Positions 8,934 to 20,100 are shown, counted from the stretch's first letter. The stretch: 64,000 nt of DNA from Candidatus Dechloromonas phosphorivorans (GCA_016714975.1 JADKBR010000003.1:310001-374000); one strand, 5' to 3'. Made by a program: numbers and translations. The notes: generated by a model not told the origin, from the letters alone.

Positions 8934-10103
8934 TTATACCTTCCTGCTTGACGCCCCACCCAGCCCGCGGTAAAGCTCCAGCAGGCGATCAGCCATGGCT
9001 GAAAGCGATAGCGGCTCGGCAATGGCACGCGCCGCCTGGCGCGCTGCGGCATTGCCGGCAAGCATACAGAGATCGCCAAGGCGGGTCGCCAGGACAGATT
9101 CATCGAGCGCATCGACCACCCAGCCGTTTTCACCCGATCTGACCCAGGCCTGCGCCCCGCAGGTCGTGCTGGTGACGACAGGCAGCCCGCAGGCCAACGC
9201 CTCCAACGCCGCGTTTGGGCAGGGATCGTACAGCGTGGGCAGGACAAAACCGTCGGCAGCGCCATACCATGGACGGACATCCTTCAGCGGGCCGGTGAAA
9301 CGCACGCGCCGGCCCAGCCCAAGCCGGGCAGCAAGTGCCTGCATCGCTTTCAACTTGCGGTCGGCGCCGACGACAACCAGATGCGCCTCCCGGGCGGGCG
9401 CGGCTGCGAACGCCCGCAGCAGTTGCGGGACGCCTTTGCGCTGGAACCCGCTGCCGACAAAAAGCAGCAGCGGCGCATGCTGGGGAATGGCCGCACGCGC
9501 CCTTGTCGCATCGCGGAATTCTCTCGCCAACGATGGGTGAAAGACGGCTGTATCGACCCCGTTGTAGATGACCGGCAGCTTGTCGGATGGCAGTCCGTAA
9601 TGCCTGCTCACTTCCTCCGCCACCATCGGTGAATTGCAAATCACGGCGCGCAACGCCGGATGCTCGAACATCGCCTTCTCCGCCGACAGAACGTATCGGT
9701 GATAGCCGGAAAAACCCTGGACCACTCTTTGCAAAGGCCCGAGCACACGTGCCCGATGCATAAGCCACGCTGCATGCACGCCGTCGCCGGCGCGAAAGAT
9801 CATGCAACCCGGAATCCGTTCGTGCGACTGGGTGATATCGAAACCGCCACGCAACATTTCTGCCTGCGCGCAGGCGGCAAAGCTGCGATCCCGCGCCGTC
9901 CGTCCTCCAAGTATCCTGGAGTAGGAGGGGTCACAGGTAATCTGCTGGAAGCCTGCACGCGGCGCACCATCCCAGTTGCGCGTGATCAGGGTCACCTCGG
10001 CACCTTCGCCAGCCAGCGCCCCCAGAGCCCGCTCGACGAAGCGCTCGGCACCGCCGTAGGGATTGTAGCGCTGGCGGACGATGGCAATTTTCATGTCCGC
10101 CAT
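8934..10103 (-). CDS. Glycosyltransferase family 4, WaaG-like LPS core glucosyltransferase
   Basis: A 389-residue GT-B enzyme. MKIAIVRQRYNPYGGAERFV is the typical start of WaaG-type UDP-glucose:(heptosyl)LPS glucosyltransferases, including the GGAE loop. PLLLFVGSGFQRKGVPQLL starts the donor domain, and FVLPTLYDPCPNAALEALAC carries the conserved DPxxxAxLE element seen in WaaG. Two starts are possible, ATG at 10103 and the conserved ATG at 10094; the first has a CAGGG Shine-Dalgarno-like sequence. It is tightly packed after the phosphatase gene and before msbA. The WaaG assignment rests on motif resemblance. Confidence 0.8.
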   Translation of the reverse strand: MADMKIAIVRQRYNPYGGAERFVERALGALAGEGAEVTLITRNWDGAPRAGFQQITCDPSYSRILGGRTARDRSFAACAQAEMLRGGFDITQSHERIPGCMIFRAGDGVHAAWLMHRARVLGPLQRVVQGFSGYHRYVLSAEKAMFEHPALRAVICNSPMVAEEVSRHYGLPSDKLPVIYNGVDTAVFHPSLAREFRDATRARAAIPQHAPLLLFVGSGFQRKGVPQLLRAFAAAPAREAHLVVVGADRKLKAMQALAARLGLGRRVRFTGPLKDVRPWYGAADGFVLPTLYDPCPNAALEALACGLPVVTSTTCGAQAWVRSGENGWVVDALDESVLATRLGDLCMLAGNAAARQAARAIAEPLSLSAMADRLLELYRGLGGASSRKV

Positions 10104-10104
10104 T

Positions 10105-10623
10105 CTAGCCCTGCCGGCAGACTTCCACGGTCGTGCACGATCCGTAGCCGAAGACCAGTTGCTGCCATTGGGCGGGTTCCAATCCCTGCCAATGGGCTAG
10201 CAGCACCCGGATGACGCCAGCGTGGGTAACGATTATTCCTTCGGGCATGCTCAACTCGGCGACAAAAGCGAGCGCCCGCTGCTGCAACTGATAGGGCGAT
10301 TCGCCACCCGGCGGGGCATAACCACCAACATCGGACGCCCAGGCATCCAGTTCGTGGCGCGGTATGACGTCCCACGCCCTACCTTCCCAAGCACCGAAAT
10401 CCATTTCGGACAAGCGTTCGTCGATTGCCGGTTGTGGTCGCAGCAGTTCCGCCAGATCCCGGCAACGCCGCAACGGGCTACTCCACACGGGCAGCCCGCC
10501 TGCCAGATGAGCTCGCAGACGCGTCGCCACGGCAGCAGCATCTTCGGCCGCCACATCGAGTCGACCGTAACAGATGCCGGGGGCAATGGCAGGTTGCGGA
10601 TGGCGGATCAGATGGAGGATCAT
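10105..10623 (-). CDS. Histidine phosphatase family protein (CobC/alpha-ribazole phosphatase-like)
   Basis: A 172-residue phosphohistidine phosphatase. The catalytic RHP-type motif is at the very start (MILHLIRHPQPA), the second arginine is in VWSSPLRRC, the glutamate in EMDFGAWEGR, and the second histidine in GIIVTHAGVIRVLL. Small size and this spacing fit the alpha-ribazole-5'-phosphate phosphatases of cobalamin lower-ligand assembly. The neighbours are glycan genes rather than cobalamin genes, so a different phosphoester substrate is possible. It ends one base before the ATG of the downstream glycosyltransferase. The 156 bp between it and hupV (10624-10779) hold no other gene. Confidence 0.75.
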   Translation of the reverse strand: MILHLIRHPQPAIAPGICYGRLDVAAEDAAAVATRLRAHLAGGLPVWSSPLRRCRDLAELLRPQPAIDERLSEMDFGAWEGRAWDVIPRHELDAWASDVGGYAPPGGESPYQLQQRALAFVAELSMPEGIIVTHAGVIRVLLAHWQGLEPAQWQQLVFGYGSCTTVEVCRQG

Positions 10624-10779
10624 CCAGCCATCGCCTTCGCACTATCCCGGCGTTGATAGCGCGTCACCAAAGATACCCACCGAGCGTCGCGGCGCCCCGG
10701 TACGGCGCACCAAGGGGAAAATTCGTTGTCGTCAGGACGCGAATTCGGATTATGTGTCCGAGAATGCGCTTGTATCACG

Positions 10780-12201
10780 CTAATGCACTGTACACACCAT
10801 GCACGGATCGAACGAGCGGACGACGTGCTGGATGGTCGGCGGCGCGCCTTCGCCGGCAGGCAGACCGACCAGTGCCTGCTCCAGCGGACCGGGGCGGCCA
10901 TCGCCGTCGCGTGGCGAGAAGTTCCAGGTGGTCGGCGCAATGATCTGGTAACGCTCGATGCGGCCACGGTTGACGCTCACCCAGTGACCAAGACTGCCGC
11001 GTGCCGCTTCGACCAGCCCCACACCCTGTCCGGAATCGGGAAGCACCGCCGCATGGCAGAACGCCTCGCCGGGAACGATCGCGCGTACCCAACGCTCCAT
11101 CGCCGGCACGACGCTGGCCAGTTCGATCATGCGGGCGACGACGCGAGCGGTGACGCTGGCGCCATGACGCACGACCAGATCGCGCGCCAGCGCTTGCCCG
11201 GCAACGACCTGGCGGGCCAGTGCGCCGGTCTCGAGAATCCGGCCGCCATAACGCGGCGCCTTGCACCAGGTGTAAGCCCCGGCCTTGTCGGCATCGACGA
11301 AGGTTTCGCCCTCCGCCGGCGGTCGCGGGGGGCCTTCGACCAACCAGGCGTGATGGCTGTCCTCGGTGATTTTCCCGGCTTCCAGGGCGTCGACCGCACC
11401 ATCCATCTGCCAGACGCCGCTGGCGAACAGCCCATAGGCGCCGTAGGACAGGAAGCCATCGCCGGCGCGGCCAACTCTTTCCAGCGACAGGTCGTAGGCG
11501 GCTTGCAGGAAACTCGGGAAATCACCGCCACGCCCCTCCCCCCAGGCGCGCAGTTCCGCCTCGCTTGCCAGCGCCGCGAAGGACTCCAGCGTATCACCGA
11601 GCAGTTCGGCTTCGAGGAAGGCGCGGAAACCGCGCAGCAGGGCCAGGATGCGAACCATCTCGGCGCTCCCGATCGCCCGGGTGCTGCCGCCGGGCTGCAG
11701 AGCCAGGGTATGCGGCCACTTGCCCGCGAGAAACCCGAGCAGCTTCAGAAAATTGGCGCGCGCGACCAATACCGCCGGTGCGGCGCTACCGGCGACCGCG
11801 GCAAAGCGGCCCGCGATCGCGGCGTGCCAGTTGCGGTCGACGTAGTCCACGCGGGCAAAATCAGGCATGAAGAAGAGATAGAAATGCGTCAGGTGGTCGG
11901 CAAGGTTCTCCGTCGCCTGCACTAGATGCCCGGCCAGGCGGCCATTCACGGGCGTTTCGACAGCGCAAAGACCGGCCAGCGCTGCCGCGGCGGCGGCCGA
12001 CTGCGCCACCGAACAGATGCCGCAGATGCGGGGCACGACAACCAGCGCATCCTGAGCCGCGCGACCGGTCAGTATGTGCTCGAAACCGCGAAACAGCGGC
12101 GAGTTGACGCGCGCCGCAAAGACCTGGCCGGCGTCGACATCGAGACTGATTTCAAGGTCGCCTTCGACACGATTGAAGGGCCCGAGGACAATGCGGCTCA
12201 C
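10780..12201 (-). CDS. hupV: Regulatory (H2-sensing) [NiFe]-hydrogenase large subunit HupV/HoxC
   Basis: The open frame runs to 12627, but the gene starts at GTG 12201, which overlaps the hupU stop as GTGA. This gives 473 residues beginning SRIVLGPFNRVEGDLEISLD. The two Cys pairs that hold the NiFe site are RICGICSVAQ and DPCMVCTVH. The protein ends exactly at that final His, with no C-terminal peptide to be removed by a maturation protease, which is the hallmark of cytoplasmic sensor hydrogenases (group 2b). The usual His after the first pair is Gln, as in known HoxC/HupV proteins. With HupU it senses H2 and signals to a histidine kinase. It is the last gene of the operon. Confidence 0.93.
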   Translation of the reverse strand: MSRIVLGPFNRVEGDLEISLDVDAGQVFAARVNSPLFRGFEHILTGRAAQDALVVVPRICGICSVAQSAAAAAALAGLCAVETPVNGRLAGHLVQATENLADHLTHFYLFFMPDFARVDYVDRNWHAAIAGRFAAVAGSAAPAVLVARANFLKLLGFLAGKWPHTLALQPGGSTRAIGSAEMVRILALLRGFRAFLEAELLGDTLESFAALASEAELRAWGEGRGGDFPSFLQAAYDLSLERVGRAGDGFLSYGAYGLFASGVWQMDGAVDALEAGKITEDSHHAWLVEGPPRPPAEGETFVDADKAGAYTWCKAPRYGGRILETGALARQVVAGQALARDLVVRHGASVTARVVARMIELASVVPAMERWVRAIVPGEAFCHAAVLPDSGQGVGLVEAARGSLGHWVSVNRGRIERYQIIAPTTWNFSPRDGDGRPGPLEQALVGLPAGEGAPPTIQHVVRSFDPCMVCTVH

Positions 12202-13189
12202 TTGCTCGGCTTCCTGACGGCCGGGCGTACCACCGGGTGATCCGCCACGGCGTTGTCGCGGACCCGCTTCGGCGTCGCCGATTTGGAGAGCACGGAAAGC
12301 GCGATGAACCAGGCTTTCGGCATGTCCGTCGGCAACCCGATGGGGATGCCGGCGATCTTCGGTGTCTCCTGGAACGGGTGACCGGGCGCCTCGAAACCGG
12401 GCTCGGTACAGGCGATGCAGGCAAAGCCGCCACGCAGGCAGGAACCGCTGCCGTTCCAGGTGCGGACATTGCAGTCGGCATGCGCCTGGGTGCCCTTGCA
12501 ACCGAGGTTTTCCATCAGGCAGCCGAGATCCGAGTGCTGCCGGGCGCTCGCCTTGAATTCGTAATATTCGTTGCGCGAGCAGCCATGGTGCACCAGTTGT
12601 TCGGCGTAAAGAAGCGGCCGGCCGCATTCGTCGAGGTCGCCCGCCGTCAAGCCGTCGAGCGCGAGCTTTTGCAGCGTATCGACGACCCAGCCGGGGTGCG
12701 CCGGACAGCCGGCAATGTTGACCACCGGCAGGCCACCGGTTGCGACAAAATCTTCGCCGAGCAACCCGCCGGGCTCATCGCCGTCGTATTGCAGACCGCA
12801 GGCCTCGAGCGGATTGCCGGGGGTACTGGCCGAGAAGCCGCCGAAGGCGGTGCACGAGCCGATGGCGAATACCCACCGCGCGCGCCGGGCGAGACGCTCG
12901 ACCCACTCGGTCAGGGGGCGGCCGCTGCCGGACATCAGGTGAAATTTTCCCGTGCCGTTGGGGCCGTGCAGCATGGCACCCTCGACACAGAGCACGTCGA
13001 ACGGCGTCGTCCCGTCGGCGCAGTCGCTGAGCAGTTGCAGCGCCTCGGCGCCGCTTTCCAGCGACAGCCCAGGGTGCCAGACGAACTCGATGCCGGCACC
13101 GCGGAGTTCGTCGAACAAGGGTCGCGGCTCCGCGCACAGCAGCGATTGGGTGCAGCCACCGCAGCCGCCGCTCTGCAGCCAGAGGACCT

Positions 13190-13193
<4 letters not shown>
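12198..13193 (-). CDS. hupU: Regulatory [NiFe]-hydrogenase small subunit HupU/HoxB
   Basis: A 331-residue iron-sulfur small subunit. It starts directly with MKVLWLQSGGCGGCTQSLLC and has no twin-arginine signal, unlike the uptake enzyme's small subunit, so it stays in the cytoplasm. Cluster ligands are visible in GGCGGC, AIGSCTAFGG and NIAGCPAHPGW. Further downstream are HHGCSRNEYYEF, GCLMENLGCKG and ACTEPGFEAPGHPF. The family (HupU/HoxB) forms the H2 sensor with HupV. The ATG overlaps the hoxA stop (ATGA) and the gene's own stop overlaps hupV, so sensor and activator are made together at the end of the operon. Confidence 0.93.
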
Positions 13194-14661
<1,468 letters not shown>

Positions 14662-14665
<4 letters not shown>

Positions 14666-16338
14666 TCGGGCATCTTCCAGTCGAGATCGCGGTGGCGGGC
14701 CAGGTGACGCGGTGTCCACGAGTGCGCGGTGCGCGCCACGAAATGATAGCGCGCAACATGGTACGAGGGATCGAAGCCATAGAAATTGCGACGCATTTCG
14801 CCGAGTTCCCCGGCCCGATACGCCGACAATGGCCTGCTCGCCTCATCGGCCTCGCGTCTTGCCAGTTTCTCCGCCAGGCGTGACGGAAAATCGGGAGCTG
14901 CCGCCAACTCGACGGCCCGCCGCGCGACATCGACGGCAAATCCGGGACCGGGCAGACAGGCGTCGTAGAAACCCAGCCTGACCGCCTCCCGCGCCGTCAT
15001 CGGCAGGCGATGGCGCATGATGGCGCGCGCCCCTTCGGCGCCGACACGCGGCGGCAGCAGATAGGTCCAGAACTCGGAGCCGAACAGGTTGCCCATGTTC
15101 TTGTAGTGTGGATTGAGAATCACCCCGTCGCGCACCCAGACGAAATCGGCGGCGCGCGCGAGGAAGCAGCCGCCGGCACCGGCATTGCCGCCGACCGCGG
15201 CCACGGTCAACTGCGTTGCGCAGCGCAGGATGGCCTCGGCCAGATCGTCGATGGCATTGATGTTTGCCCAGGACTCGTCGGCCGGACTCTCCGCCGCCTC
15301 GATGGTGTTGAGGTGGATGCCGTTCGACCAGAAGTCGCTGCCGCCGCGCAGCACGATGACGCGGGTCGGACGCGCGGCCGCCCACGCAAAAGCAGCGGTC
15401 AGGCGCCGGCACTGGGAGGTGCTCATCGCGCCGTTGTAGAACTCGAAACCGAGAAAACCGACACCCTCGACTTCCTCGTAGGAAATGTCCTGCCAGGTGG
15501 CGCTTGGCGATTTCCACAGTTCGGCGAGCGGCAATTCAGGCAACTCCGCCGCCTCGGGGCAGGCCAGCGTCGCCGGCAACTTGATGCCCCCCGGACGCCG
15601 GACGTGCCCGATCCAGATCGCACCATCGACGGTCGCCCGACATACAGCGCTTGCGCGACGCCCGAGCAGGCTGCCCGGTTCGCCCGTGAGCGTCGCTTCG
15701 GGCCAGGCATCGAAAACATGAAGGGATTGCCCGAACAACTCGTCGGCGACCCCCGGAAAACCGTCGGCAGCGTTCACGCGGGCAAGAATGGCCGCTGAGG
15801 TATGCCGGGCCCAGTCAATCGCCCGGTCGGCCTGCCGCATCGCCGGATGCGCCTGTCCGGGCACCCGCTCGGGCGCGAAATTGACCGCCTGGAAGCGGTC
15901 GACCGCAACACGCACGGCGAGAACTGCCGCTTCGGTCACCTCGTTGCGGTAGACCGACGATTTCTTTGCCGAGCGCAGCGCAAACATGCCGGCAGCCCAG
16001 ACCGGCCCGGCATCCAGCACGGCTTCAGCCTGGAGGACGGTGACGCCCCATTCGGGAAGTTCGTGCTGGATCGCCCAATCGAGCGCCGACGGTCCGCGAT
16101 CGCCGACGATCCCAGGATGGACGACCAGACAAACATGTTTCGCCCAGATCGACTCGGGAATCGCACGCTTGAGGAAAGGCGCCACGATCAGGTCCGGAGC
16201 AAAGAGCGCCACGGCCTCGGCGCTAACCTCGTCGCCAATATCGAACTCGATGCTCAGTTCGTGGCCGAGCTCGGTCAATTCGCAATACACCCTCTGCGCG
16301 AGGCTGTTGAAGCTGTGCGTAAGCAACAGGATACGCAT
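14662..16338 (-). CDS. hoxX: Hydrogenase maturation protein HoxX (CO ligand synthesis)
   Basis: A 558-residue two-domain protein of the usual HoxX length. The N-terminal half resembles formyl-tetrahydrofolate transferases: MRILLLTHSFNSLAQRV and CLVVHPGIVGDRGPSALDWA. The C-terminal half is an enoyl-CoA hydratase/crotonase fold with VIVLRGGSDFWSNGIHLNTI and VGGNAGAGGCFLARAADFVW. HoxX makes the active-site CO from formyl-THF via formyl-CoA, and is typical of bacteria that mature [NiFe]-hydrogenases under oxygen. It sits eight bases after hypE and overlaps hoxA. Its presence implies maturation in air even though the uptake enzyme's small subunit looks oxygen-sensitive. Confidence 0.92.
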
Positions 16339-16346
16339 CGGATACG

Positions 16347-17399
16347 TCAGCAGATCCGCGGCAACTGGTCGCCGCTAAGCCAATCGACGATACGCCGGCC
16401 ACCGAAGCCGGTGGTCATCTGGACGAAATGGTGGGGATCCGCGTGCACCGAGCCGATGATCGCTGCCTTCTTCCCAAGTGGGTGGGCACGCATCGCCGAC
16501 AAGAGCATGTTTGCGTCACGTTCGTTGCAGATAGCCACCAATTTTCCTTCGTTGGCAACATAGAGGGGATCCAGTCCGAGGAACTCGCAGGCCGCGGCAA
16601 CCGCCGGATTCACCGGCAACGCCTTTTCCTGCAGCATCATCCCGACCCCGGACTGCCTTGCGATCTCGTTCAAGGTCGTGGCCAGCCCGCCCCGCGTCGG
16701 GTCGCGCAGGACGTGAAGCTCCGCGCCGCTTGCGCGCATCGCCGCAATCAGGCCATGCAGCGCCGCGGTGTCGGAAATGATGGGCGAAACGAATCCCAGG
16801 CTCTCGCGCACCGCCATGATCGCCATCCCGTGGTCGCCGAGGGTTCCCGAAACCAGGATCGTATCGCCCGGTATGGCTGCGCGCCCCGAGAGCTCCATAT
16901 CTGCCGCGACGACACCGACGCCGGTGGTCGTGATGAAGACCCCGTCGCCCTTGCCGTGCTCGACCACCTTGGTATCGCCGGTGACGATCGGCACGCCGGC
17001 GGCCTTCGCCGCCGCCGCCATGCTTTGCACGATACGCGCCAGTTCGCCGAGTTTGAACCCCTCTTCGATGATGAAACCGGCAGAAAGCCACAATGGCTTG
17101 GCGCCCATCACCGCCACATCGTTGATCGTGCCATGCACCGAGAGACAGCCGATGTCCCCGCCTGGAAAGAAGAGGGGCGAGACGACATGCGAATCGGTGG
17201 CCAGCACCAACCGTCCGGCGCCGGGGCCCGGCAGCAGCGCACCGTCGTCACCCTGAGCCAGGTATTCGTTGCCCAGATGCCTGACAAACAGTTCCTCGAT
17301 CAACTGGGCCATCGCCCGGCCGCCCGAACCATGGGCCATGTCGACCTGGCCGTGCCTGATGTCCAGTGGCCGGGCGTAGCCTTTCCGCCCCTCAGGCAT
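16347..17399 (-). CDS. hypE: Hydrogenase maturation protein HypE
   Basis: The open frame reaches 17654, but the true start is ATG 17399, eight bases inside hypD, giving 350 residues. VDMAHGSGGRAMAQLIEELF is the typical HypE opening. The protein has the PurM-like ATP-binding layout and ends DQLPRIC. The last Cys is the residue that receives carbamoyl from HypF and is dehydrated to thiocyanate, the source of the cyanide ligands. HypE then hands CN to the Fe centre on HypC-HypD. The order hypC-D-E is the standard one. Confidence 0.95.
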   Translation of the reverse strand: MPEGRKGYARPLDIRHGQVDMAHGSGGRAMAQLIEELFVRHLGNEYLAQGDDGALLPGPGAGRLVLATDSHVVSPLFFPGGDIGCLSVHGTINDVAVMGAKPLWLSAGFIIEEGFKLGELARIVQSMAAAAKAAGVPIVTGDTKVVEHGKGDGVFITTTGVGVVAADMELSGRAAIPGDTILVSGTLGDHGMAIMAVRESLGFVSPIISDTAALHGLIAAMRASGAELHVLRDPTRGGLATTLNEIARQSGVGMMLQEKALPVNPAVAAACEFLGLDPLYVANEGKLVAICNERDANMLLSAMRAHPLGKKAAIIGSVHADPHHFVQMTTGFGGRRIVDWLSGDQLPRIC

Positions 17400-18516
17400 C
17401 CCGGTAGCGTCCATAGGTGAAGTAAGCGGCGCAGGCGCCTTCAGAGCTGACCATGCACGAGCCAATCGGGTTTTCCGGCGTGCATACCGTCCCGAACAAC
17501 TTGCAGTCCTGGGGCCGCCTGACCCCGCGCAGGATGGCGCCGCAATCGCAGGCCTTGTGGTCGGGCACCGGCGTGTAGGCGAGCGAAAAGCGCTGTTCGG
17601 CGTCAAACTCGGCGAACTGGCTGCGAATGCGCAGGGCCGAGTACGGCAGCACATTCAGGCCGCGCCACTCGAACTGCTTGCGCAATTCAAACACCTCCGC
17701 GACCAGTTGCTGCGCCTTGAGGTTGCCGTCGCGGTCGACGGCTCGCGAGAACTCGTTTTCGACTTCGGCTCGCCCTTCGTTGACCTGGCGGATCAGCATG
17801 CGGATCGCCTGCATGACGTCGAGCGGTTCGAAGCCGGCAATGACCACCGGCTTGCGGTACTCCTCGGCGAAGAACTCGTAGGGCCGGCTGCCGATGATCG
17901 TAGACACGTGGGCCGGACCGATGAACCCGTCGAGCGGCACGGTGCCCCACTGGCGCACTTCCGGTGATTCGAGAATGCTGGCAATCGCCGACGGAGTCAG
18001 CACGTGGCAGCACAGCACCGAAAAATTCTTCAGCCCGAGCGCGGCGGCCTGCCTGATCGCCACCGCCGTCGGCGGCGTTGTGGTCTCGAAACCGATGGCG
18101 AAAAAGACGACCTGTCTGTCCGGATTCTTCTGCGCCAGTGCCACGGCGTCGGCACTCGAATACACCATGCGGATATCACCGCCCCGCGCCCGGGCCTTGA
18201 GCAGGGACAGCCCGTCCGAAGCCGGCACGCGCAGGCAGTCGCCATAGGTACACAGCGTGACGCCGTCTTCGAGCGACAGGCGGATCGCCTGATCGACGCG
18301 GCCGATCGGCAGCACGCAGACCGGGCAGCCGGGGCCGTGGATCATCCTTACATTCTCCGGCAGCAGGTCGCTGACGCCGTAGCGTGAAATGGCGTGCGTA
18401 TGGCCACCGCAGAACTCCATGAAATGATAGCGGCGATCAGCTCTCGCTTCGCGCTGGATGGCCCGGGCCAACCCCTGCGCAACTTCGCCGTCACGGAATT
18501 CGTCGATGAATTTCAT
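17392..18516 (-). CDS. hypD: Hydrogenase maturation protein HypD
   Basis: A 374-residue iron-sulfur scaffold on which the Fe(CN)2CO unit is built with HypC. Diagnostic motifs are FMEFCGGHTHAISRYG, HGPGCPVCVLP, IGFETTTPPTA and the C-terminal cluster cysteines (DHKACDCGAILRG, CKLFGTVCTPENPIGSCMVS). Full length. It overlaps hypC by four bases and hypE by eight, so expression is coupled. Confidence 0.96.
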   Translation of the reverse strand: MKFIDEFRDGEVAQGLARAIQREARADRRYHFMEFCGGHTHAISRYGVSDLLPENVRMIHGPGCPVCVLPIGRVDQAIRLSLEDGVTLCTYGDCLRVPASDGLSLLKARARGGDIRMVYSSADAVALAQKNPDRQVVFFAIGFETTTPPTAVAIRQAAALGLKNFSVLCCHVLTPSAIASILESPEVRQWGTVPLDGFIGPAHVSTIIGSRPYEFFAEEYRKPVVIAGFEPLDVMQAIRMLIRQVNEGRAEVENEFSRAVDRDGNLKAQQLVAEVFELRKQFEWRGLNVLPYSALRIRSQFAEFDAEQRFSLAYTPVPDHKACDCGAILRGVRRPQDCKLFGTVCTPENPIGSCMVSSEGACAAYFTYGRYRDA

Positions 18517-18755
18517 CCGCGAACCGTCGTGTCGGCGTCGAACTCTCCGATTTCGGCGAACAGCGCCAGGGTTCTGGCAGCCTCCTCCGGATCAAGCTTG
18601 TTCAACGCGTAGCCGACGTGCACGATTACGTAGTCGCCGACCGTGATGTTGTCGACCAGCGCCAGTGATATTTCTTTGCGCACGCCAGCCAGATCGACCA
18701 CGGCGCTATCGTCTGCGCCAAACTCGACGACTCGCGCTGGAATTGCCAGACACAT
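18513..18755 (-). CDS. hypC: Hydrogenase maturation chaperone HypC
   Basis: An 80-residue HypC/HupF family protein beginning MCLAIPARVVEF. The N-terminal Cys (exposed after Met removal) binds the Fe(CN)2CO unit with HypD and the large-subunit precursor. The later GDYVIVHVGYALNKLD helix is the family's second signature. It is one of two family members in the operon. The one next to hypD is taken as the general HypC; the longer one at 19,349-19,621 as HupF. There are 36 bp without a gene between it and the hybE-like gene upstream. Confidence 0.95.
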   Translation of the reverse strand: MCLAIPARVVEFGADDSAVVDLAGVRKEISLALVDNITVGDYVIVHVGYALNKLDPEEAARTLALFAEIGEFDADTTVRG

Positions 18756-18791
18756 TGCGAACCTCCTGAATTCCCCGCATGTGCGGCAGGA

Positions 18792-19352
18792 TCACCGCCG
18801 TCCGACAAGCGTACTCAAAAAACCCCGTCTTGACACGGGTTTCGGCTTTTCATCGACCGCCCCCGGTGACTCCGGCGAAGAATCGACCAGCGTTTCCGGT
18901 GGCGGGGATAATACCGTCACCAGCGCCTGATGAGCAGCCTGGCGGGCCGTCGCCATGTCCGGCAGGTCACTGACCGGCGCAATAAGCGGGCAATACTGAT
19001 AGGGGCCGAGGTCCGGGTCGTCGTCGGCCAGGAACTGCAGGGTGCCACAAGGTAGATTCAGGTAGCGCCGCTCGCCGGCCGGAATATCGCCCCACAGCTT
19101 GCCGCCGCCGTAGATCAGGAAAAGGTTCAGGAACCACGGGGTGATCATCACGCCCAGCCAGTCACCCTCGTGGTGCCTGAAGCCGACCGCCTCGACGCCC
19201 AGCGCCGGATTGACGAAAGGCATGTCGTGCATGCGCGTCATCCAGACGTGACGGTAGTGGGCCTCGAGAAAGGCGCCCGGCTCTGCTTCCCTGGCTTGCG
19301 CCGGACGTATCGGAGGCGGCGCCAGGGCAGGTTGCCGGACGCGCTCGCTCAC
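18792..19352 (-). CDS. hybE: [NiFe]-hydrogenase assembly chaperone, HybE/HupJ family
   Basis: The coding start is GTG 19352, overlapping the hupF stop (GTGA), giving 186 residues; the longer frame upstream is a shadow of hupF. The core reads FVNPALGVEAVGFRHHEGDW, LGVMITPWFLNLFLI and ERRYLNLPCGTLQFL, typical of the HybE/HupJ family. These chaperones bind the hydrogenase large subunit and/or the Tat signal of the small subunit before export. Unusually, the C-terminal tail ends PKPVSRRGFLSTLVGRR, which looks like a twin-arginine motif at the wrong end of the protein. A hupI rubredoxin gene, often found beside hupJ, is absent. Confidence 0.82.
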   Translation of the reverse strand: MSERVRQPALAPPPIRPAQAREAEPGAFLEAHYRHVWMTRMHDMPFVNPALGVEAVGFRHHEGDWLGVMITPWFLNLFLIYGGGKLWGDIPAGERRYLNLPCGTLQFLADDDPDLGPYQYCPLIAPVSDLPDMATARQAAHQALVTVLSPPPETLVDSSPESPGAVDEKPKPVSRRGFLSTLVGRR

Positions 19353-19621
19353 TTTGGCTGAAGATCGCTGAAATAGCGACTTGCGTCGTAATCGCCTTCG
19401 AGCGATGCCGCCAGAGCGGCGAGAGCTTCCTCGATCAACGCCAGTTGCTCGGGGTCTACGACTTCCTTGGCCAGTCCGAGCGATGTCAGCACCCAGGTGC
19501 CGAGTGACTGGCGGCCGATGAGCATCATGTTGACGAGTTCGCGGCGACCGGCGCGTTCGACCCAAGCAAAATCCCCGTCACCCTCGATGGCCGCCACCTG
19601 CATCGGAATCGACAGGCACAT
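19349..19621 (-). CDS. hupF: HupF, HypC-like chaperone of the uptake hydrogenase large subunit
   Basis: A 90-residue HypC-family protein (MCLSIPMQVAAIEGDGDF), with the usual N-terminal Cys and a C-terminal extension longer than HypC. In Rhizobium and related bacteria the second HypC-like protein in the hup operon, HupF, is dedicated to HupL and protects the precursor in the presence of oxygen. It starts one base inside the hupD stop (TGATG) and overlaps the hybE-like gene by four bases. Naming it HupF rather than a second HypC rests on position and length. Confidence 0.88.
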   Translation of the reverse strand: MCLSIPMQVAAIEGDGDFAWVERAGRRELVNMMLIGRQSLGTWVLTSLGLAKEVVDPEQLALIEEALAALAASLEGDYDASRYFSDLQPK

Positions 19622-20100
19622 CAGGCGCGCTCCGCCAAAGTCAGGCCACGGGCACGCAACTCGGCGACGGTCAGCGCCAGCAGTTCGGGCAGCCGCGCCG
19701 CCACAGCGTGGCTCAGTTCCATGCCAAGCGCCATGGAGGCCGGCTCGATACCGATGATGATGGTCTCCTTCGGGGCGCGACCGGTGAATTCAAGACTGGC
19801 CAGCACATCAGAAAGGCCGACCTGATGCGGCGACAGCTTGGTCTTGAAGAAAACAGGCACGTCGGCATCCTTGAGGACGACAGGTGTTGCCGGAGGCCGG
19901 TTGCCGCGCACACAATCGACGACAATCAGGGTATCGAGGTCTTCCAGTTGCTCGAGCATTTCCATGGCGCAAGTCCCGCCATCGACCAGTTCGACTTCGG
20001 CAGGCGTCTGCCAACCCGCAGCCAGCGCCTCGACCACGCGCACACCCACCCCCTCGTCGGAGAGCAGGATGTTGCCGAGACCGAGAACCGCGATACGCAT
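19621..20100 (-). CDS. hupD: Hydrogenase maturation protease HupD/HyaD/HybD family
   Basis: Starts at ATG 20100 (159 residues); the longer frame has no family similarity. MRIAVLGLGNILLSDEGVGV contains the first nickel-binding acid (DEGVG), ELVDGGTCAMEML the second Asp, and KLSPHQVGLSDVL the His. The enzyme removes the C-terminal peptide of the uptake large subunit after nickel insertion; the substrate site is visible at the end of hupL (DPCLACAVH followed by V). It lies 65 bp after hupL with a strong hairpin in between. Confidence 0.94.
   Translation of the reverse strand: MRIAVLGLGNILLSDEGVGVRVVEALAAGWQTPAEVELVDGGTCAMEMLEQLEDLDTLIVVDCVRGNRPPATPVVLKDADVPVFFKTKLSPHQVGLSDVLASLEFTGRAPKETIIIGIEPASMALGMELSHAVAARLPELLALTVAELRARGLTLAERA

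Noticed and set aside
10780..12627. 615-residue version of HupV
   Set aside because: The first 142 residues are a shadow of hupU in another frame; GTG 12201 with a GTGA overlap gives the normal protein.
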